44,806 bases of DNA from Desulfococcaceae bacterium HSG9 (GTDB lineage Bacteria; Desulfobacterota; Desulfobacteria; Desulfobacterales; JAUCGF01): positions 1-44,806 of the forward strand of contig JAUCGF010000120.1 in NCBI GenBank assembly GCA_030378005.1, read 5' to 3'. Positions within the stretch are counted from its first letter, which is position 1. Each line of letters starts with the position of its first letter. The position numbers and the translations under genes were made by a program. The notes under the pieces are model-generated. The model had not been told where the DNA came from. It saw only the letters and a list, made by a program, of their open reading frames with translations, and made no database searches. This document shows, one piece after another, positions 15,708 through 24,246 of this stretch.

Positions 15708-17678
15708 ATGAAAAATTTATGGAATCATAAAGAAGCTCAATCTTTTGCTGATGACCCGTTGAAATTACGTGTCTATACATCCCGGCTTTTAGGCCGAAAC
15801 CCCGATCTTGTGCTGCATGGCGGCGGCAATACTTCCGTAAAAACGGAAATAACCGATATTTTTAATGATACGCGGAAAATCCTATATATAAAAGGAAGCG
15901 GCATTGATTTGGAAACAATTGACAGCGCAGGCTTCGCACCCATCCGGCTTGATGTGCTTCAACGAATGTCGCAATTGGATCATTTATCGGATATGGATTT
16001 GGTGAAAATCCAGCGTTCGGCCATGATCGACCCATTTGCACCGGCCCCCTCTCTCGAAGCGGTTGTTCATGCGATCATTCCGTATAAATATGTGGATCAC
16101 ACGCATGCGGATGCGGTTGTTACGCTGACTGATAATCCTGACGGTGAAAAACTGGTGCGTGAAATCTATGATGGACGTATTTTGATCATCCCATATTCAA
16201 AAGCGGGTTTCAGTTTAGCGCAAACCATCTTTGAAATGACCCGCAATCTTGATTGGCAAAAAATTGACGGTCTGATTTTAATGAACCACGGTGTTTTTAC
16301 ATTTGCGGATGACGCCCAAACCAGCTATGAACGTATGATTCAAATCGCTTCGAGGGCTGAAAAATATCTTGATGGAAAGGGCGCTATCAACGTTATTGCC
16401 CAAGCGTCGCCTGAAAAGAATTTACATACTTTGGCAGAAATCCGACGACGTGTTTCATTGACCAAAGGCGCGGCCATGCTGGCTCGTTTAGACAGCAGTT
16501 CCGAAGCCTGCGGATTTGCCGGCCTTCCGAATGTCAGTTCTATTGCCATCAGAGGAGCTATGACGCCGGATCATGTGATTCGCACCAAACCGACGCCGGT
16601 TATTTTTTCTGATGACATCGGAAGTTCCATTTCTGAATATGCCGCATCCTATTCGGCCTATTTTGACCGTAACACCGACGGGAGCCTGACAAAGCTCGAT
16701 TCCGCTCCTCGGTGGGGGATATGGCCAAGACACGGAACGCTTGCTTTTGGCCGCACACTGAAGGAAACCGATGTGGTTGCGGATATCGCTTCACACACAA
16801 TCCGTGCCATTCAATGGGGTGAAGCTATTGGCGGATGGCAGCCGCTTGCGGAAAAAAAGATTTTTGACATGGAATATTGGGAATTGCAGCAGGCGAAGTT
16901 GCTTAAAAAAAAGGAATATCCTTTATTGCAGGGCAAAATCGCGCTGGTCACGGGCGCGGCTTCCGGAATCGGTCTGGCTTGCGCGCAAACGTTGCATGAC
17001 CAAGGCGCGGTGGTGATCGGCTTAGATATTAATCCTGAAATATCAAAGCGTTTTAACCAACGTGATTTCACAGGCGCGGTGTGTGACATCAACGATGCAA
17101 GCGCGGTGCAAAACGCAATTGATGATACAGTGCGGTTGTTTGGCGGATTGGATATTCTGGTGTCTAATGCCGGATTGTTTTCCGGCAGCCTGAAAATCGA
17201 AGATATGGACACCCTGACCTGGAATCGCAGTATTGAAATCAATCTCACCAGTCATCAGCGTTTGTTACAAGCATCCATTCCTTATCTTCGACAAGGGCTG
17301 GAACCTGCCGTGGTGTTTATCGCATCGAAAAATGTGCCGGCACCCGGTCCGGGCGCTTCGGCCTATTCGGTCGCCAAAGCCGGTATGACTCAGCTTGCCA
17401 GAATCGCCGCCATGGAACTGGGGCAGGATGGAATTCGCGTCAATATTGTGCATCCCAATGCGGTTTATGACACAGCGCTCTGGACGCCGGAAGTTCTAAG
17501 CAAACGCGCTAATCATTATGGCCTTACAGTAGAGCAGTACAAAACGAATAATTTTTTGAAAACCGAAGTGACATCCGCTGACGTTGCCGCTCTGGTGCTT
17601 GCCATGACCGGGCCGGCTTTTGCCAAAACCACCGGTGCGCAAGTGCCTATTGATGGCGGAAATGACAGGGTGATTTGA
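15708..17678 (+). CDS. Bifunctional class II aldolase / short-chain dehydrogenase
   Basis: A 656-aa fusion. Residues 1-375 are a class II aldolase/adducin domain: GGGNTSVK near the start, zinc-type histidines in DHTHADAV (near 130) and MNHGVF. Residues about 405-656 are a complete short-chain dehydrogenase: VTGAASGIG (415-422), LVSNAG and the catalytic Y553-x3-K557, ending in IDGGN. Such fusions (COG3347, RhaD-like/YuxG) cleave deoxy-ketose phosphates such as L-rhamnulose-1-phosphate and convert the lactaldehyde released. The sugar is uncertain here, as no kinase or isomerase is adjacent. The lsrF-type aldolase follows after 131 bp, suggesting a joint carbohydrate-fragment pathway. Confidence 0.88.
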   Translation: MKNLWNHKEAQSFADDPLKLRVYTSRLLGRNPDLVLHGGGNTSVKTEITDIFNDTRKILYIKGSGIDLETIDSAGFAPIRLDVLQRMSQLDHLSDMDLVKIQRSAMIDPFAPAPSLEAVVHAIIPYKYVDHTHADAVVTLTDNPDGEKLVREIYDGRILIIPYSKAGFSLAQTIFEMTRNLDWQKIDGLILMNHGVFTFADDAQTSYERMIQIASRAEKYLDGKGAINVIAQASPEKNLHTLAEIRRRVSLTKGAAMLARLDSSSEACGFAGLPNVSSIAIRGAMTPDHVIRTKPTPVIFSDDIGSSISEYAASYSAYFDRNTDGSLTKLDSAPRWGIWPRHGTLAFGRTLKETDVVADIASHTIRAIQWGEAIGGWQPLAEKKIFDMEYWELQQAKLLKKKEYPLLQGKIALVTGAASGIGLACAQTLHDQGAVVIGLDINPEISKRFNQRDFTGAVCDINDASAVQNAIDDTVRLFGGLDILVSNAGLFSGSLKIEDMDTLTWNRSIEINLTSHQRLLQASIPYLRQGLEPAVVFIASKNVPAPGPGASAYSVAKAGMTQLARIAAMELGQDGIRVNIVHPNAVYDTALWTPEVLSKRANHYGLTVEQYKTNNFLKTEVTSADVAALVLAMTGPAFAKTTGAQVPIDGGNDRVI

Positions 17679-17718
17679 TTAGGATTAGAAATTAAATAAC
17701 TTGCACATATTAACAAAG

Positions 17719-17774
17719 AGGAGTGCAAGCTTCAGCTTGCGTCACAGGCAACGCAAACTGAAGTTTGCACTCCT
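17719..17774. repeat. Inverted-repeat element, AGGAGTGC family
   Basis: Arms 17719-17742 and 17751-17774 pair at 22 of 24 positions around an 8-nt loop, each arm starting AGGAGTGCAA on its own strand. The arm shares AGGAGTGC and CTTCAGTTTGC with the element at 3-117. It lies between the aldolase fusion and lsrF, so it would be transcribed if they form one operon. Confidence 0.6.
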
Positions 17775-17809
17775 GATTCTGAAAATTTTGATTAAAAAGG
17801 AGAGTAAAA

Positions 17810-18697
17810 ATGGCTGATATGGACGGCCTCAAAGAGGCAAAACAATTTTACACCGACGTTCCTCAGAAGACCGAAGGTTTTTTTCTCAAAGGCTCGAATT
17901 CCTTGGATTGGGGCATGAAAAACAGACTTGCCCGAATATTCAATCCTAAAAGCGGGCGCACGGTTATGCTGGCCATCGACCACGGTTATTTTCAAGGGCC
18001 GACCACCGGCCTGGAACGCATTGATCTCAATATTCTTCCGCTCACACCTTATGCTGATACGCTGATGTTGACACGGGGGATATTGCGAAGTATCGTACCC
18101 CCTTCATTTAGCAGATCAATCGTTCTCAGGGTATCGGGCGGAACCAGCATTTTAAAAGAGCTTTCCAATGAAGAGATTGCTGTGGATATTGAAGATTCGC
18201 TTCGCCTGAATGTATGCGCAATGGCTGTTCAGGTTTTTATCGGCGGTGAATTTGAAAAAGAATCCATCATCAATATGACAAAAATGGTTGACATCGGCAC
18301 ACGCTACGGCATTCCCACGTTGGCGGTCACTGCGGTCGGACGGGACATGGCCAGGGACGCGCGCTATTTCAGACTGGCCACACGCATCTGCGCCGAACTT
18401 GGCGCTCATTACGTCAAAACGTATTACATTGATGAAGGTTTTGAAACGGTTTGTGCGGCCTGCCCGGTTCCCATTGTGATGGCCGGCGGCAAAAAGCAAC
18501 CGGCTGCCGATGCCCTCAAAATGGCCTACAATGCGGTTCAGCAGGGCGCTTCAGGTGTGGATATGGGCCGAAATATTTTTCAGGCCGCTTCTCCTGTGGC
18601 GATGATTCAGGCTGTGCGGGCGGTGGTGCATGACAATGAAACCCCTGAAAAAGCGTTTGACCTTTATAATACATTAAAAAATCAAGAAGTTGGCTGA
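17810..18697 (+). CDS. lsrF: LsrF-type class I aldolase/thiolase (DeoC/FbaB family)
   Basis: A 295-aa protein strikingly like E. coli LsrF (291 aa) along its whole length: [55 protein letters not shown] and [13 protein letters not shown]. The Schiff-base lysine falls at K203 ([11 protein letters not shown]), the same number as in E. coli. LsrF there moves an acetyl group from phosphorylated AI-2 breakdown product (3-hydroxy-5-phosphonooxypentane-2,4-dione) to CoA. No other lsr gene (lsrACDBKRG) is present, so the physiological substrate here may differ. A good AAAAAGGAG precedes the ATG. It follows the aldolase/dehydrogenase fusion. Confidence 0.88.
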   Translation: MADMDGLKEAKQFYTDVPQKTEGFFLKGSNSLDWGMKNRLARIFNPKSGRTVMLAIDHGYFQGPTTGLERIDLNILPLTPYADTLMLTRGILRSIVPPSFSRSIVLRVSGGTSILKELSNEEIAVDIEDSLRLNVCAMAVQVFIGGEFEKESIINMTKMVDIGTRYGIPTLAVTAVGRDMARDARYFRLATRICAELGAHYVKTYYIDEGFETVCAACPVPIVMAGGKKQPAADALKMAYNAVQQGASGVDMGRNIFQAASPVAMIQAVRAVVHDNETPEKAFDLYNTLKNQEVG

Positions 18698-18703
18698 TTT
18701 TAA

Positions 18704-18725
18704 GGTGCGTCAGTCGTAACGCACC
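18704..18725. repeat. GGTGCGT/ACGCACC hairpin after lsrF
   Basis: GGTGCGT (18704-18710) pairs with ACGCACC (18719-18725). It could end the lsrF transcript but lacks a T-run. A similar GGGTGCGTCAGG...TTAACGCAC stretch overlaps the end of the DUF2809 gene at 235-261, so it is probably a dispersed short repeat. Confidence 0.35.
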
Positions 18726-18832
18726 CTACAACATCACGCATAACGGGTAGTATTCAGTCAAGATTAAGATGACGAGTAATGAATGCTTGATTATATTCGA
18801 TTCAGCTAATAAACAACCCGTCATTCAAACCT

Positions 18833-18922
18833 TCAGTAGATGGAAAGTTTAGGAGCGCAAAAATTAAGCGCAGCGATTTTTTGCGACCCATGCCGTATTT
18901 TCAGGCATTTTCGATCTACTGA
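18833..18922. repeat. MITE-like element (short copy) with TCAGTAGATGGAAA ends
   Basis: A 90-bp stretch bounded by TCAGTAGATGGAAA (18833-18846) and its near-perfect inverse TTTTCGATCTACTGA (18908-18922; one mismatch). The interior shares AGGAGCGCAAAAATTAAGCG and ATGCCGTATTTTCAGG with the 155-bp copy at 24778-24932 and looks like an internally deleted version. No coding capacity. The flanking sequence 18726-19080 shows no gene. Confidence 0.6.
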
Positions 18923-19082
18923 CCTTGAATGAACAGTAATTTGTTTCTCTTCGTTCGCTTAAGAAAAACAGATTGCGGGAATTCTTTGGTACAGTGTAAA
19001 AAAGATAAAGAATGTATGGTAGTGGATCAAAACAGTTGATTTCTAAGTTAAAATTATGTATAGAAATTGTTAGAGTATAATA

Positions 19083-19310
19083 TGCAAACATTGCGGAAAT
19101 GACGACCTTGTTAAAAACGGCCACAGCAAAAATGACGATCAACGTTATCATTATGATAACTGCGAAAAAATTTCAAACTGAATATACATATAAAGCATGA
19201 CAGCCGGGGATAAAGAAACCGATTGAAAAACAGGCCATTGAGAGCATCGGCCTATATTATTTTCAAAAAGGTCTGTATTCGGAAACTGTCTGTTCAACGG
19301 GTTTGACCCA
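19083..19310 (+). pseudogene. Decayed IS1-like InsA transposase fragment
   Basis: From 19083 the translation reads CKHCGNDDLVKNGHSKNDDQ and RYHYDNC, a zinc-ribbon (C-x2-C ... C) as in InsA of IS1-type elements, with the usual VKNG and QRY. After a frameshift near 19170 and a stop near 19198 it continues PGIKKPIEKQAIESIGLYYF, resembling the helix-turn-helix part. There is no intact frame. It ends about 30 bases before the start of the next gene. Confidence 0.55.
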
Positions 19311-19341
19311 CTACGATATAATCTTAACAAAGGAGAGAACA

Positions 19342-20106
19342 ATGGCAAACAAAAAAACATACAATTTAATGTCAGATATTTTGAAAATTGCGGGTGACTA
19401 TCCCTCCGAAGACCTTAAAAACGCTTTGAATCATGTCGGCCAGACATCAAAAGGCGATTATCATGATATTATGATAACGCTGCTGAAAAATTTTGAACTA
19501 CTCAACAACTTACCGGAAGTGTCATCCGATCAACCTGATAAGGCTTCGGATAAATTGTCTGAGAAAAAAGATAGTTTATCATCATCCGCTAAGACGAAAC
19601 CTGCTCCCGCCAAGGCTAAACCTGCTCCCGCCAAGGCTAAACCCGCTCCCGCCAAGGCTAAACCTGCTCCCGCCAAGGCTAAACCCGCTCCCGCCAAGGC
19701 TAAACCCGCTCCCGCCAAGGCTAAACCCGCTCCCGCCAAGGCTAAACCCGCTCCTGCCAAGGCTAAACCCGCTCCTGCCAAGGCTAAACCCGCTCCTGCC
19801 AAGGCTAAACCCGCTCCTGCCAAGGCTAAACCCGCTCCCGACAAGGCTAAACCTGTTCTTAAAGATGACCCGAAAATTAAAGAGTTGCGGGCGATGCTTG
19901 AAGATACCGATTTTATCAGTGCGAAAAAAGATGCCGTCAAAATTATCGAACTTTATTTTAAAGATACTGTCACTTTACGACCTGACAGCAAAGACTCTAA
20001 AAGAGATTTGATAGCAAAAATAATCAGAGCACAAAAAAAAATGCAGGGTGCTGAAAAACAAAAAATTTATTCGGCATTAAGGCAGTCTTATCAAAGCCGA
20101 AAATAG
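19342..20106 (+). CDS. Hypothetical protein with KPAPAKA heptapeptide repeat linker
   Basis: A 254-aa basic protein of unrecognised family. Residues 1-60 form a folded-looking domain (MANKKTYNLMSDILKIAGDY then SEDLKNALNHVGQTSKGDY). Residues about 87-175 are a Lys-Pro-Ala linker of about 12 KPAPAKA units, encoded by a 21-bp tandem repeat. Residues about 178-254 are a second domain, LRAMLEDTDFISAKKDAVKI onward, ending very basic. Such linkers occur in histone-H1-like and periplasm-spanning proteins; no signal peptide is visible, so a nucleic-acid-binding or cytoplasmic role is as likely as any. AAGGAGAG seven bases upstream supports the ATG at 19342. Confidence 0.75.
   Translation: MANKKTYNLMSDILKIAGDYPSEDLKNALNHVGQTSKGDYHDIMITLLKNFELLNNLPEVSSDQPDKASDKLSEKKDSLSSSAKTKPAPAKAKPAPAKAKPAPAKAKPAPAKAKPAPAKAKPAPAKAKPAPAKAKPAPAKAKPAPAKAKPAPAKAKPAPAKAKPAPDKAKPVLKDDPKIKELRAMLEDTDFISAKKDAVKIIELYFKDTVTLRPDSKDSKRDLIAKIIRAQKKMQGAEKQKIYSALRQSYQSRK
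19600..19851 (+). repeat. 21-bp tandem repeat, 12 units, inside a gene
   Basis: Twelve exact-length units of CCCGCTCCCGCCAAGGCTAAA-type sequence (21 bp each; unit 12 has an Asp codon in place of Ala). Silent variants are clustered: CCT at the first codon in units 1, 2 and 4, and CCT at the third codon in units 8-11. This suggests growth by duplication of neighbouring units. The copy number probably varies between strains. Confidence 0.9.
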
Positions 20107-20311
20107 GATTTGCTAACTGTTTTAACTCGACAGTCGTGAGTTTTTTGCCACTTAGATAGTGAATTTGCACTGACTATCTGAATTCATTGGAGTTGATATT
20201 TTACGTCTATTTTAAAATTATTAATGTTTTCAATTGGTTGAAAGAGCTTGCGGCTGATAAGATTTTAATAATACTGTTTATATTTCAGGCCTGTCAGCTT
20301 GAGCAGAAATA

Positions 20312-20953
20312 ATGACAATATTGACGCTATTAACCATTTTTGGCACTTCTTTTTTAATTGCTTTTTCCGGTGCCTTGATGCCCGGCCCGCTGCTGACTGT
20401 AACAATCACTGAAAGTTCACGACGCGGCTTTATGGCCGGCCCGCTGTTGATTGCCGGTCATGGTATATTAGAGATATTACTGGTCATCGGCTTGGTGTTG
20501 GGGTTGGGTCCGCTGTTGCAGCAAAAATATGTGTTTATCATCATCGCACTGGCGGGGTCGGTTGTTTTGCTGTGGATGAGTATCTGTATGTTCCGCTCAT
20601 TGCCGACTTTGACCTTAGAAACCGAGGCGTCTTCCGATAAAAGTAAAAATTTGCTTATAACCGGCATCCTCTTCAGCATTGTCAACCCCTATTGGACCAT
20701 CTGGTGGGTGACCATTGGACTGGGTTACATCCTGCACAGCCTGAATTATGGTATATGGGGCGTGGCGGCTTTTTTTATCGGTCATATCCTGGCCGATCTG
20801 ATTTGGTACACTGTGGTTTCGGTTGGCGTGTGGCGGGGCAAGACCTTCTTAAATGATCGCGCGTATAGAATTGTAATCGGCGCGTGTGCTGTATTTTTGG
20901 TTATTTTTGCAGGCCTCTTTATGTATTCAGGTATTCAAAAACTAATCACTTAA
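20312..20953 (+). CDS. LysE/RhtB family exporter
   Basis: A 213-aa protein with six predicted membrane helices, the usual size for LysE-type amino-acid or metabolite exporters. The N-terminal family motif is FSGALMPGPLLTVTITESSRRGF followed by AGPLLIAGHGILEILLV (cf. GPxxxxxxxxxxxxGxxxGxxxxxG). The conserved NPYWTIWW is in the middle and DLIWYT in the fourth-fifth helix region. The substrate is unknown. The Shine-Dalgarno is weak. It is convergent with the alcohol dehydrogenase (38 bp between stops). The 205 bases upstream hold no gene. Confidence 0.88.
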   Translation: MTILTLLTIFGTSFLIAFSGALMPGPLLTVTITESSRRGFMAGPLLIAGHGILEILLVIGLVLGLGPLLQQKYVFIIIALAGSVVLLWMSICMFRSLPTLTLETEASSDKSKNLLITGILFSIVNPYWTIWWVTIGLGYILHSLNYGIWGVAAFFIGHILADLIWYTVVSVGVWRGKTFLNDRAYRIVIGACAVFLVIFAGLFMYSGIQKLIT

Positions 20954-20991
20954 AAATCGCCAATTACCCGTATCATTGCATAGCTTACGGT

Positions 20992-22221
20992 TTAAATACC
21001 TAACGGCTTGCCTTCGTATGCCGCTTCCATCACTGTCATGCAATCATCATAGTCTAATTCTTCCGGATTGTAAAAAATAGATCCGTCATTCAAAGCTTTT
21101 GCCGAAATGGCTTCCAACTGGCTGCGATTAACCAAATTATGTCCCTGATTGTCCCGAACTTCTTTAAATGCGCGTGGATGGCGGCCATCAGTAGCATCGT
21201 GCAGTTTCTGATTCAAACTACGGATAGAATCAATCACTGTTTGCGCTTGTAAATGTTTGGGTGTCCTGGCGCAAATTTCGGAACCGGCCAGAGGAAGCAA
21301 TAATTGAGCTGTCAGATCACCGATTTTATGCATATTATATTCCAAACCGTAAGGCAACAAGATCGCCATACATACACCGTGAGGCACATGGCAAATCGCC
21401 CCTGTCGCATGTCCCAATGTATGTACCATGCCCACCATCGAATTGGAAAAAGCGATTCCGGCGAGGCAGGCCGCGTTAGCCATAGACAGACGCGCCTGTT
21501 CATCTTCGGGATGTAAAATAGCACGTTCGATATTGCGGCTGATCAATTTAATGGCAGAAAGTGAATATGCGTCGCTTAACGGATTTTTGGACAAACAGAT
21601 ATATGCTTCAACCGCATGACTGAGGGCATCCATACCGGTTGCTGCGGTGATAGCCGGAGGTAGAGACAGGGTCATGCGTGAATCAAGTATGGCGATGTCC
21701 GGTTGTAGAAAATAAGAAACAAACGGAAGCTTGACCTGATTGTCATGGTCGGAAATAACTGCGACCAGCGTTACCTCCGAGCCGGTTCCTGCGGTTGTGG
21801 GGATTACGATCAGGGGCTTTAATTTACGTTTTAGTGCGCCGGCACCGGCCAATTCAAGTATAGAATCGACATTTTCCGATACCGCCATATTGACGCCCTT
21901 GGCCGTGTCGATAACGGAGCCGCCGCCTACCGCAATGATGGCGTCGCATCCGGCATCACGATATACAAGCGCCAGGCGCTGAACAGTATGCAGATCGGAA
22001 TCCGGCGGTACATCATCATCAACCGGGCATTTGGAAAGGCTGTCATCCAGGGCGTTTAAAACAATATCCGCCAACCCGGCCGCTGTAACGCCTTTGTCAG
22101 TGATAATCATCGGTTTATAAGCGTTTAATTCCGACAGCATTCGGGGCAGTTGTTCCAGCACCTGATGGCCGGCGACAACGTTTACGCGGCAGCAAAATTC
22201 GTAATAATCGGGCAGTTTCAT
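20992..22221 (-). CDS. Iron-containing (group III) alcohol dehydrogenase
   Basis: A 409-aa NAD(P)-dependent dehydrogenase of the Fe-ADH family, which interconverts alcohols and aldehydes (for example lactaldehyde, butanol or propanediol). Motifs in order: nucleotide site IIAVGGGSVIDTAKG, PTTAGTGSEVT, and the metal site GMDALSHAVEAY with MVGMVHTLGHATGA and CHVPHGV supplying His ligands. The start at 22221 has AGAGG about 10 bases upstream; an upstream ATG at 22245 lies before this site. The substrate cannot be set from sequence, but lactaldehyde from the aldolase fusion at 15708 is a possible one (inference). Confidence 0.9.
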   Translation of the reverse strand: MKLPDYYEFCCRVNVVAGHQVLEQLPRMLSELNAYKPMIITDKGVTAAGLADIVLNALDDSLSKCPVDDDVPPDSDLHTVQRLALVYRDAGCDAIIAVGGGSVIDTAKGVNMAVSENVDSILELAGAGALKRKLKPLIVIPTTAGTGSEVTLVAVISDHDNQVKLPFVSYFLQPDIAILDSRMTLSLPPAITAATGMDALSHAVEAYICLSKNPLSDAYSLSAIKLISRNIERAILHPEDEQARLSMANAACLAGIAFSNSMVGMVHTLGHATGAICHVPHGVCMAILLPYGLEYNMHKIGDLTAQLLLPLAGSEICARTPKHLQAQTVIDSIRSLNQKLHDATDGRHPRAFKEVRDNQGHNLVNRSQLEAISAKALNDGSIFYNPEELDYDDCMTVMEAAYEGKPLGI

Positions 22222-22343
22222 TTTAAGTACCTCTAAGATTAACAATAAGGGCGCAGCAGGTTTGCGATGCCGTGGCAGTCTCTTTGTACATTACAAGTAT
22301 TCATAGCGAACAAATCGTAAAAAGTCAAATGTTCTGATCATCA

Positions 22344-23135
22344 TTATTTTTTCATACACCTGAGTTTTGCCAATTCTTCAGCATATCCATAAAGATGTAA
22401 CCCTTTGCTTTCGACTATCATTTCACCATCATCCACCCCAGTTTGACCGGCCATATATTCTTTCAACAACTGAATACCCGCCAAATTCGCCGGCAAACCG
22501 CCCCAAAGGTCCCAAGAACGAAAATACACAAAAAAATGAAGTTTGCCGTCTTGAATACGAGTATCGATTGAACGTAAACACGGCGGGTCTAACAACGTAA
22601 TATCGGTAGGATCGGCCACCTGGAGAACCATTTGATTGTTTCTTTCGCCATATTTTCGATATGTTTCAATAACCCACTCGATTTGATTTATATATAGCGC
22701 ACCTTCTTCTTCAAAAACAATTTTTCCATCAATTGATAAATCAGACATTATCTCTTGATTGTTTTCATTCCACCATCGCAATTTATCTCCGACAATCGGA
22801 GCTTTGGTCAACCTGCTTCCATAAGTATAAGATTCTCCCTTTTCTTTATGCGGTGTCATTAAATATTCTACATAAGATCGGTCGTAATCGCCTCCGCCAA
22901 AAATATAATCTTCTTCAACCGGATTGGGAATTCCGTAAGAGGGTGGAATATCAGGAAGCAGAGGCTGCGTTCCTGGAAATTCGACATGCCCTGTGAAATA
23001 ATCATATTCAAGTCTGGTCTGGCCGGCATAAGAACCGCGGTCAATCGTGAATTTTCTTCCTGATTCGATTATTTGATAAACAGCTTGAAACCACAAATCA
23101 GGTAAGTCGCGTGCTTCAATGTTTTGTATATTCAT
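22344..23135 (-). CDS. Thymidylate synthase, archaeal-type
   Basis: A 263-aa protein with the ThyA core in the short, divergent form described from methanogens. The catalytic cysteine is in LLDPPCLRSID (C186; ThyA has PPCH). Next is the phosphate/substrate segment VYFRSWDLWGGLPANLAGIQ (R206-S-W-D209, N217), matching the ThyA RSxDxxLGxPFNIA pattern. GLHLYGYAEEL corresponds to the HIY block. It would methylate dUMP to dTMP with a folate or pterin C1 donor. It is shorter than E. coli ThyA at the N-terminal part. AAGGAAG lies about 11 bases upstream of the ATG. No dihydrofolate reductase is nearby, in line with use of another pterin system, but that is inference. Confidence 0.75.
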   Translation of the reverse strand: MNIQNIEARDLPDLWFQAVYQIIESGRKFTIDRGSYAGQTRLEYDYFTGHVEFPGTQPLLPDIPPSYGIPNPVEEDYIFGGGDYDRSYVEYLMTPHKEKGESYTYGSRLTKAPIVGDKLRWWNENNQEIMSDLSIDGKIVFEEEGALYINQIEWVIETYRKYGERNNQMVLQVADPTDITLLDPPCLRSIDTRIQDGKLHFFVYFRSWDLWGGLPANLAGIQLLKEYMAGQTGVDDGEMIVESKGLHLYGYAEELAKLRCMKK

Positions 23136-23373
23136 ATAATTAGCTTCCTTTTTTTATCGTCATTAAATCTTGCTTTCAGTTAGAACCAGTTTCTAAAAAT
23201 TGAATCAAGGTGTTGCCGCCTTGCATGGCTAAAATCCTTTCTAAAAAAAATCCTTGTGGATTCAGATATTTCAATGGTTTGTTGGGCGGTATCATCAACA
23301 TTTAAATCCGAATGCGATCTGATTACATCGGTTTCATATCGGCGTTTTTGATAACAAAAATCTTAGCATAAAT

Positions 23374-23418
23374 AAAAACGCCGGGCAACCGTATAAATGA
23401 AGGCAACCCGGCATTTTT
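23374..23418. terminator. Bidirectional terminator-like hairpin
   Basis: AAAAACGCCGGG on the left and CCCGGCATTTTT on the right pair as a G+C stem with A- and T-runs on either side, around a loop of about 21 nt. No gene ends directly next to it, so it may belong to a lost gene or act as an insulator between the divergent genes. Confidence 0.45.
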
Positions 23419-23557
23419 GGCAATCAATGCCCGCGGTTTTTCGTCCCTATCTCCTTGCTTAAAAATCCCTGTTTACCTGCAATGTAGTTCCGTCCCCTAT
23501 CTACAAGGATTTTATTTAAAAAGGATTTCTTTCGCATCAGAAAAAATTTGGTAAAGT

Positions 23558-23701
23558 TGACTGATTCATTTGGCCGTATTTATGTTTTGACGTCTTGTCA
23601 GGCAATAAATATCCTGATTGAATCAGGATGTTGCCTACCTACAAACTGTGGTTGTTCGCCTCCCCTGGCTGCCTACAAGGATTTTATTTAAGCAGGGATT
23701 A
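23558..23701. repeat. Second copy of the dispersed repeat at 13139-13210
   Basis: Starts with GATTCATTTGGCCGTATTTA-like sequence and ends with the 29-bp CTACAAGG block, in the same order as at 13139-13210. About 72 extra bases between the blocks carry a clear hairpin (23600-23636). Confidence 0.6.
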
Positions 23702-23712
23702 TTACTACTGTT

Positions 23713-23865
23713 GTGTCAAGTTTAAGGTGACAAGTGAAAATCAGGAGTGCAAAAATTAAGTGCAACGATTTTCAGCATCCGGTTCCCCCGGAGGCTTGCA
23801 GGTTCAGGGGCCGGCAAAAAACCGCTTCGCTTAATTTTTGCGCTCCTGAACTTCCCATCTACTGA
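23713..23865. repeat. Hybrid MITE-like element
   Basis: The left end GTGTCAAGTTTAAGGTGACA matches (inverted) the end of the element at 3-117, while the right end CCCATCTACTGA matches the TCAGTAGATGGAAA family. Inner arms AGGAGTGCAAAAATTAAG (from 23743) and CTTAATTTTTGCGCTCCT (to 23847) are inverted repeats shared with 24797-24899. It appears to join two repeat families or to be one inserted in the other. Confidence 0.55.
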
Positions 23866-24246
23866 ATATAAATGATTAAAGCAATCAGACGGCCTGATTC
23901 ATTGAAATTCTTCAAAATTAAATAAATACATGCTATTATCGTCAATCAGATAAAGAAGAAGAATCTTATTTCAGTTTTTAAAACCTTATATGAAAATCGA
24001 ACAGACTGAAACCTTTTACCTTATCAATTACCACTATTTCATTATAAAACAGAATACTTTGCATAAAAATAAGGTAATAAGGTAAATGAAGTATGCCGAT
24101 ATGATTATTCTTGCAATCTGAATCCGATTAATATATTAGTATCAAGTTATATGGGCATCCGCCATATATCAGATTTCACTTTCCGTTTTTTAAAAAAAAT
24201 GAAAAAAGATAGGATGCCTAACATTTTAATTGAAAAGGAGGTTAAC

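Larger units (their letters stand above)
23136..24246. other. 1.1-kb repeat-rich intergenic region
   Basis: No gene is supported here. It separates the divergent thymidylate synthase and DUF2780 genes and contains a terminator-like hairpin (23374-23418), copies of the CTACAAGG repeat (23501-23519 and 23673-23701), an internal hairpin with arms 23600-23619 and 23617-23636 (AGGCAA...TTGCCT, ATCCTGATT/AATCAGGAT) and a hybrid mobile-like element (23713-23865). From 23866 to 24246 I see only A+T-rich sequence. Confidence 0.5.

Noticed and set aside
19600..19851. Possible CRISPR array
   Set aside because: The units are directly adjacent 21-bp repeats without spacers and lie in a coding frame.
19493..20011. 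Other-frame open readings through the 21-bp repeat (PPRLNLL on the plus strand, GAGLALA on the minus strand)
   Set aside because: A 21-bp repeat keeps all six frames open once one copy is open. Only the KPAPAKA frame has a start with AAGGAGAG and non-repeat domains at both ends.
24151..24246. Upstream extension of the DUF2780 protein by 32 codons
   Set aside because: The ATG at 24247 has a perfect AAGGAGGT and starts a proper signal peptide; the longer N-terminus would bury it.
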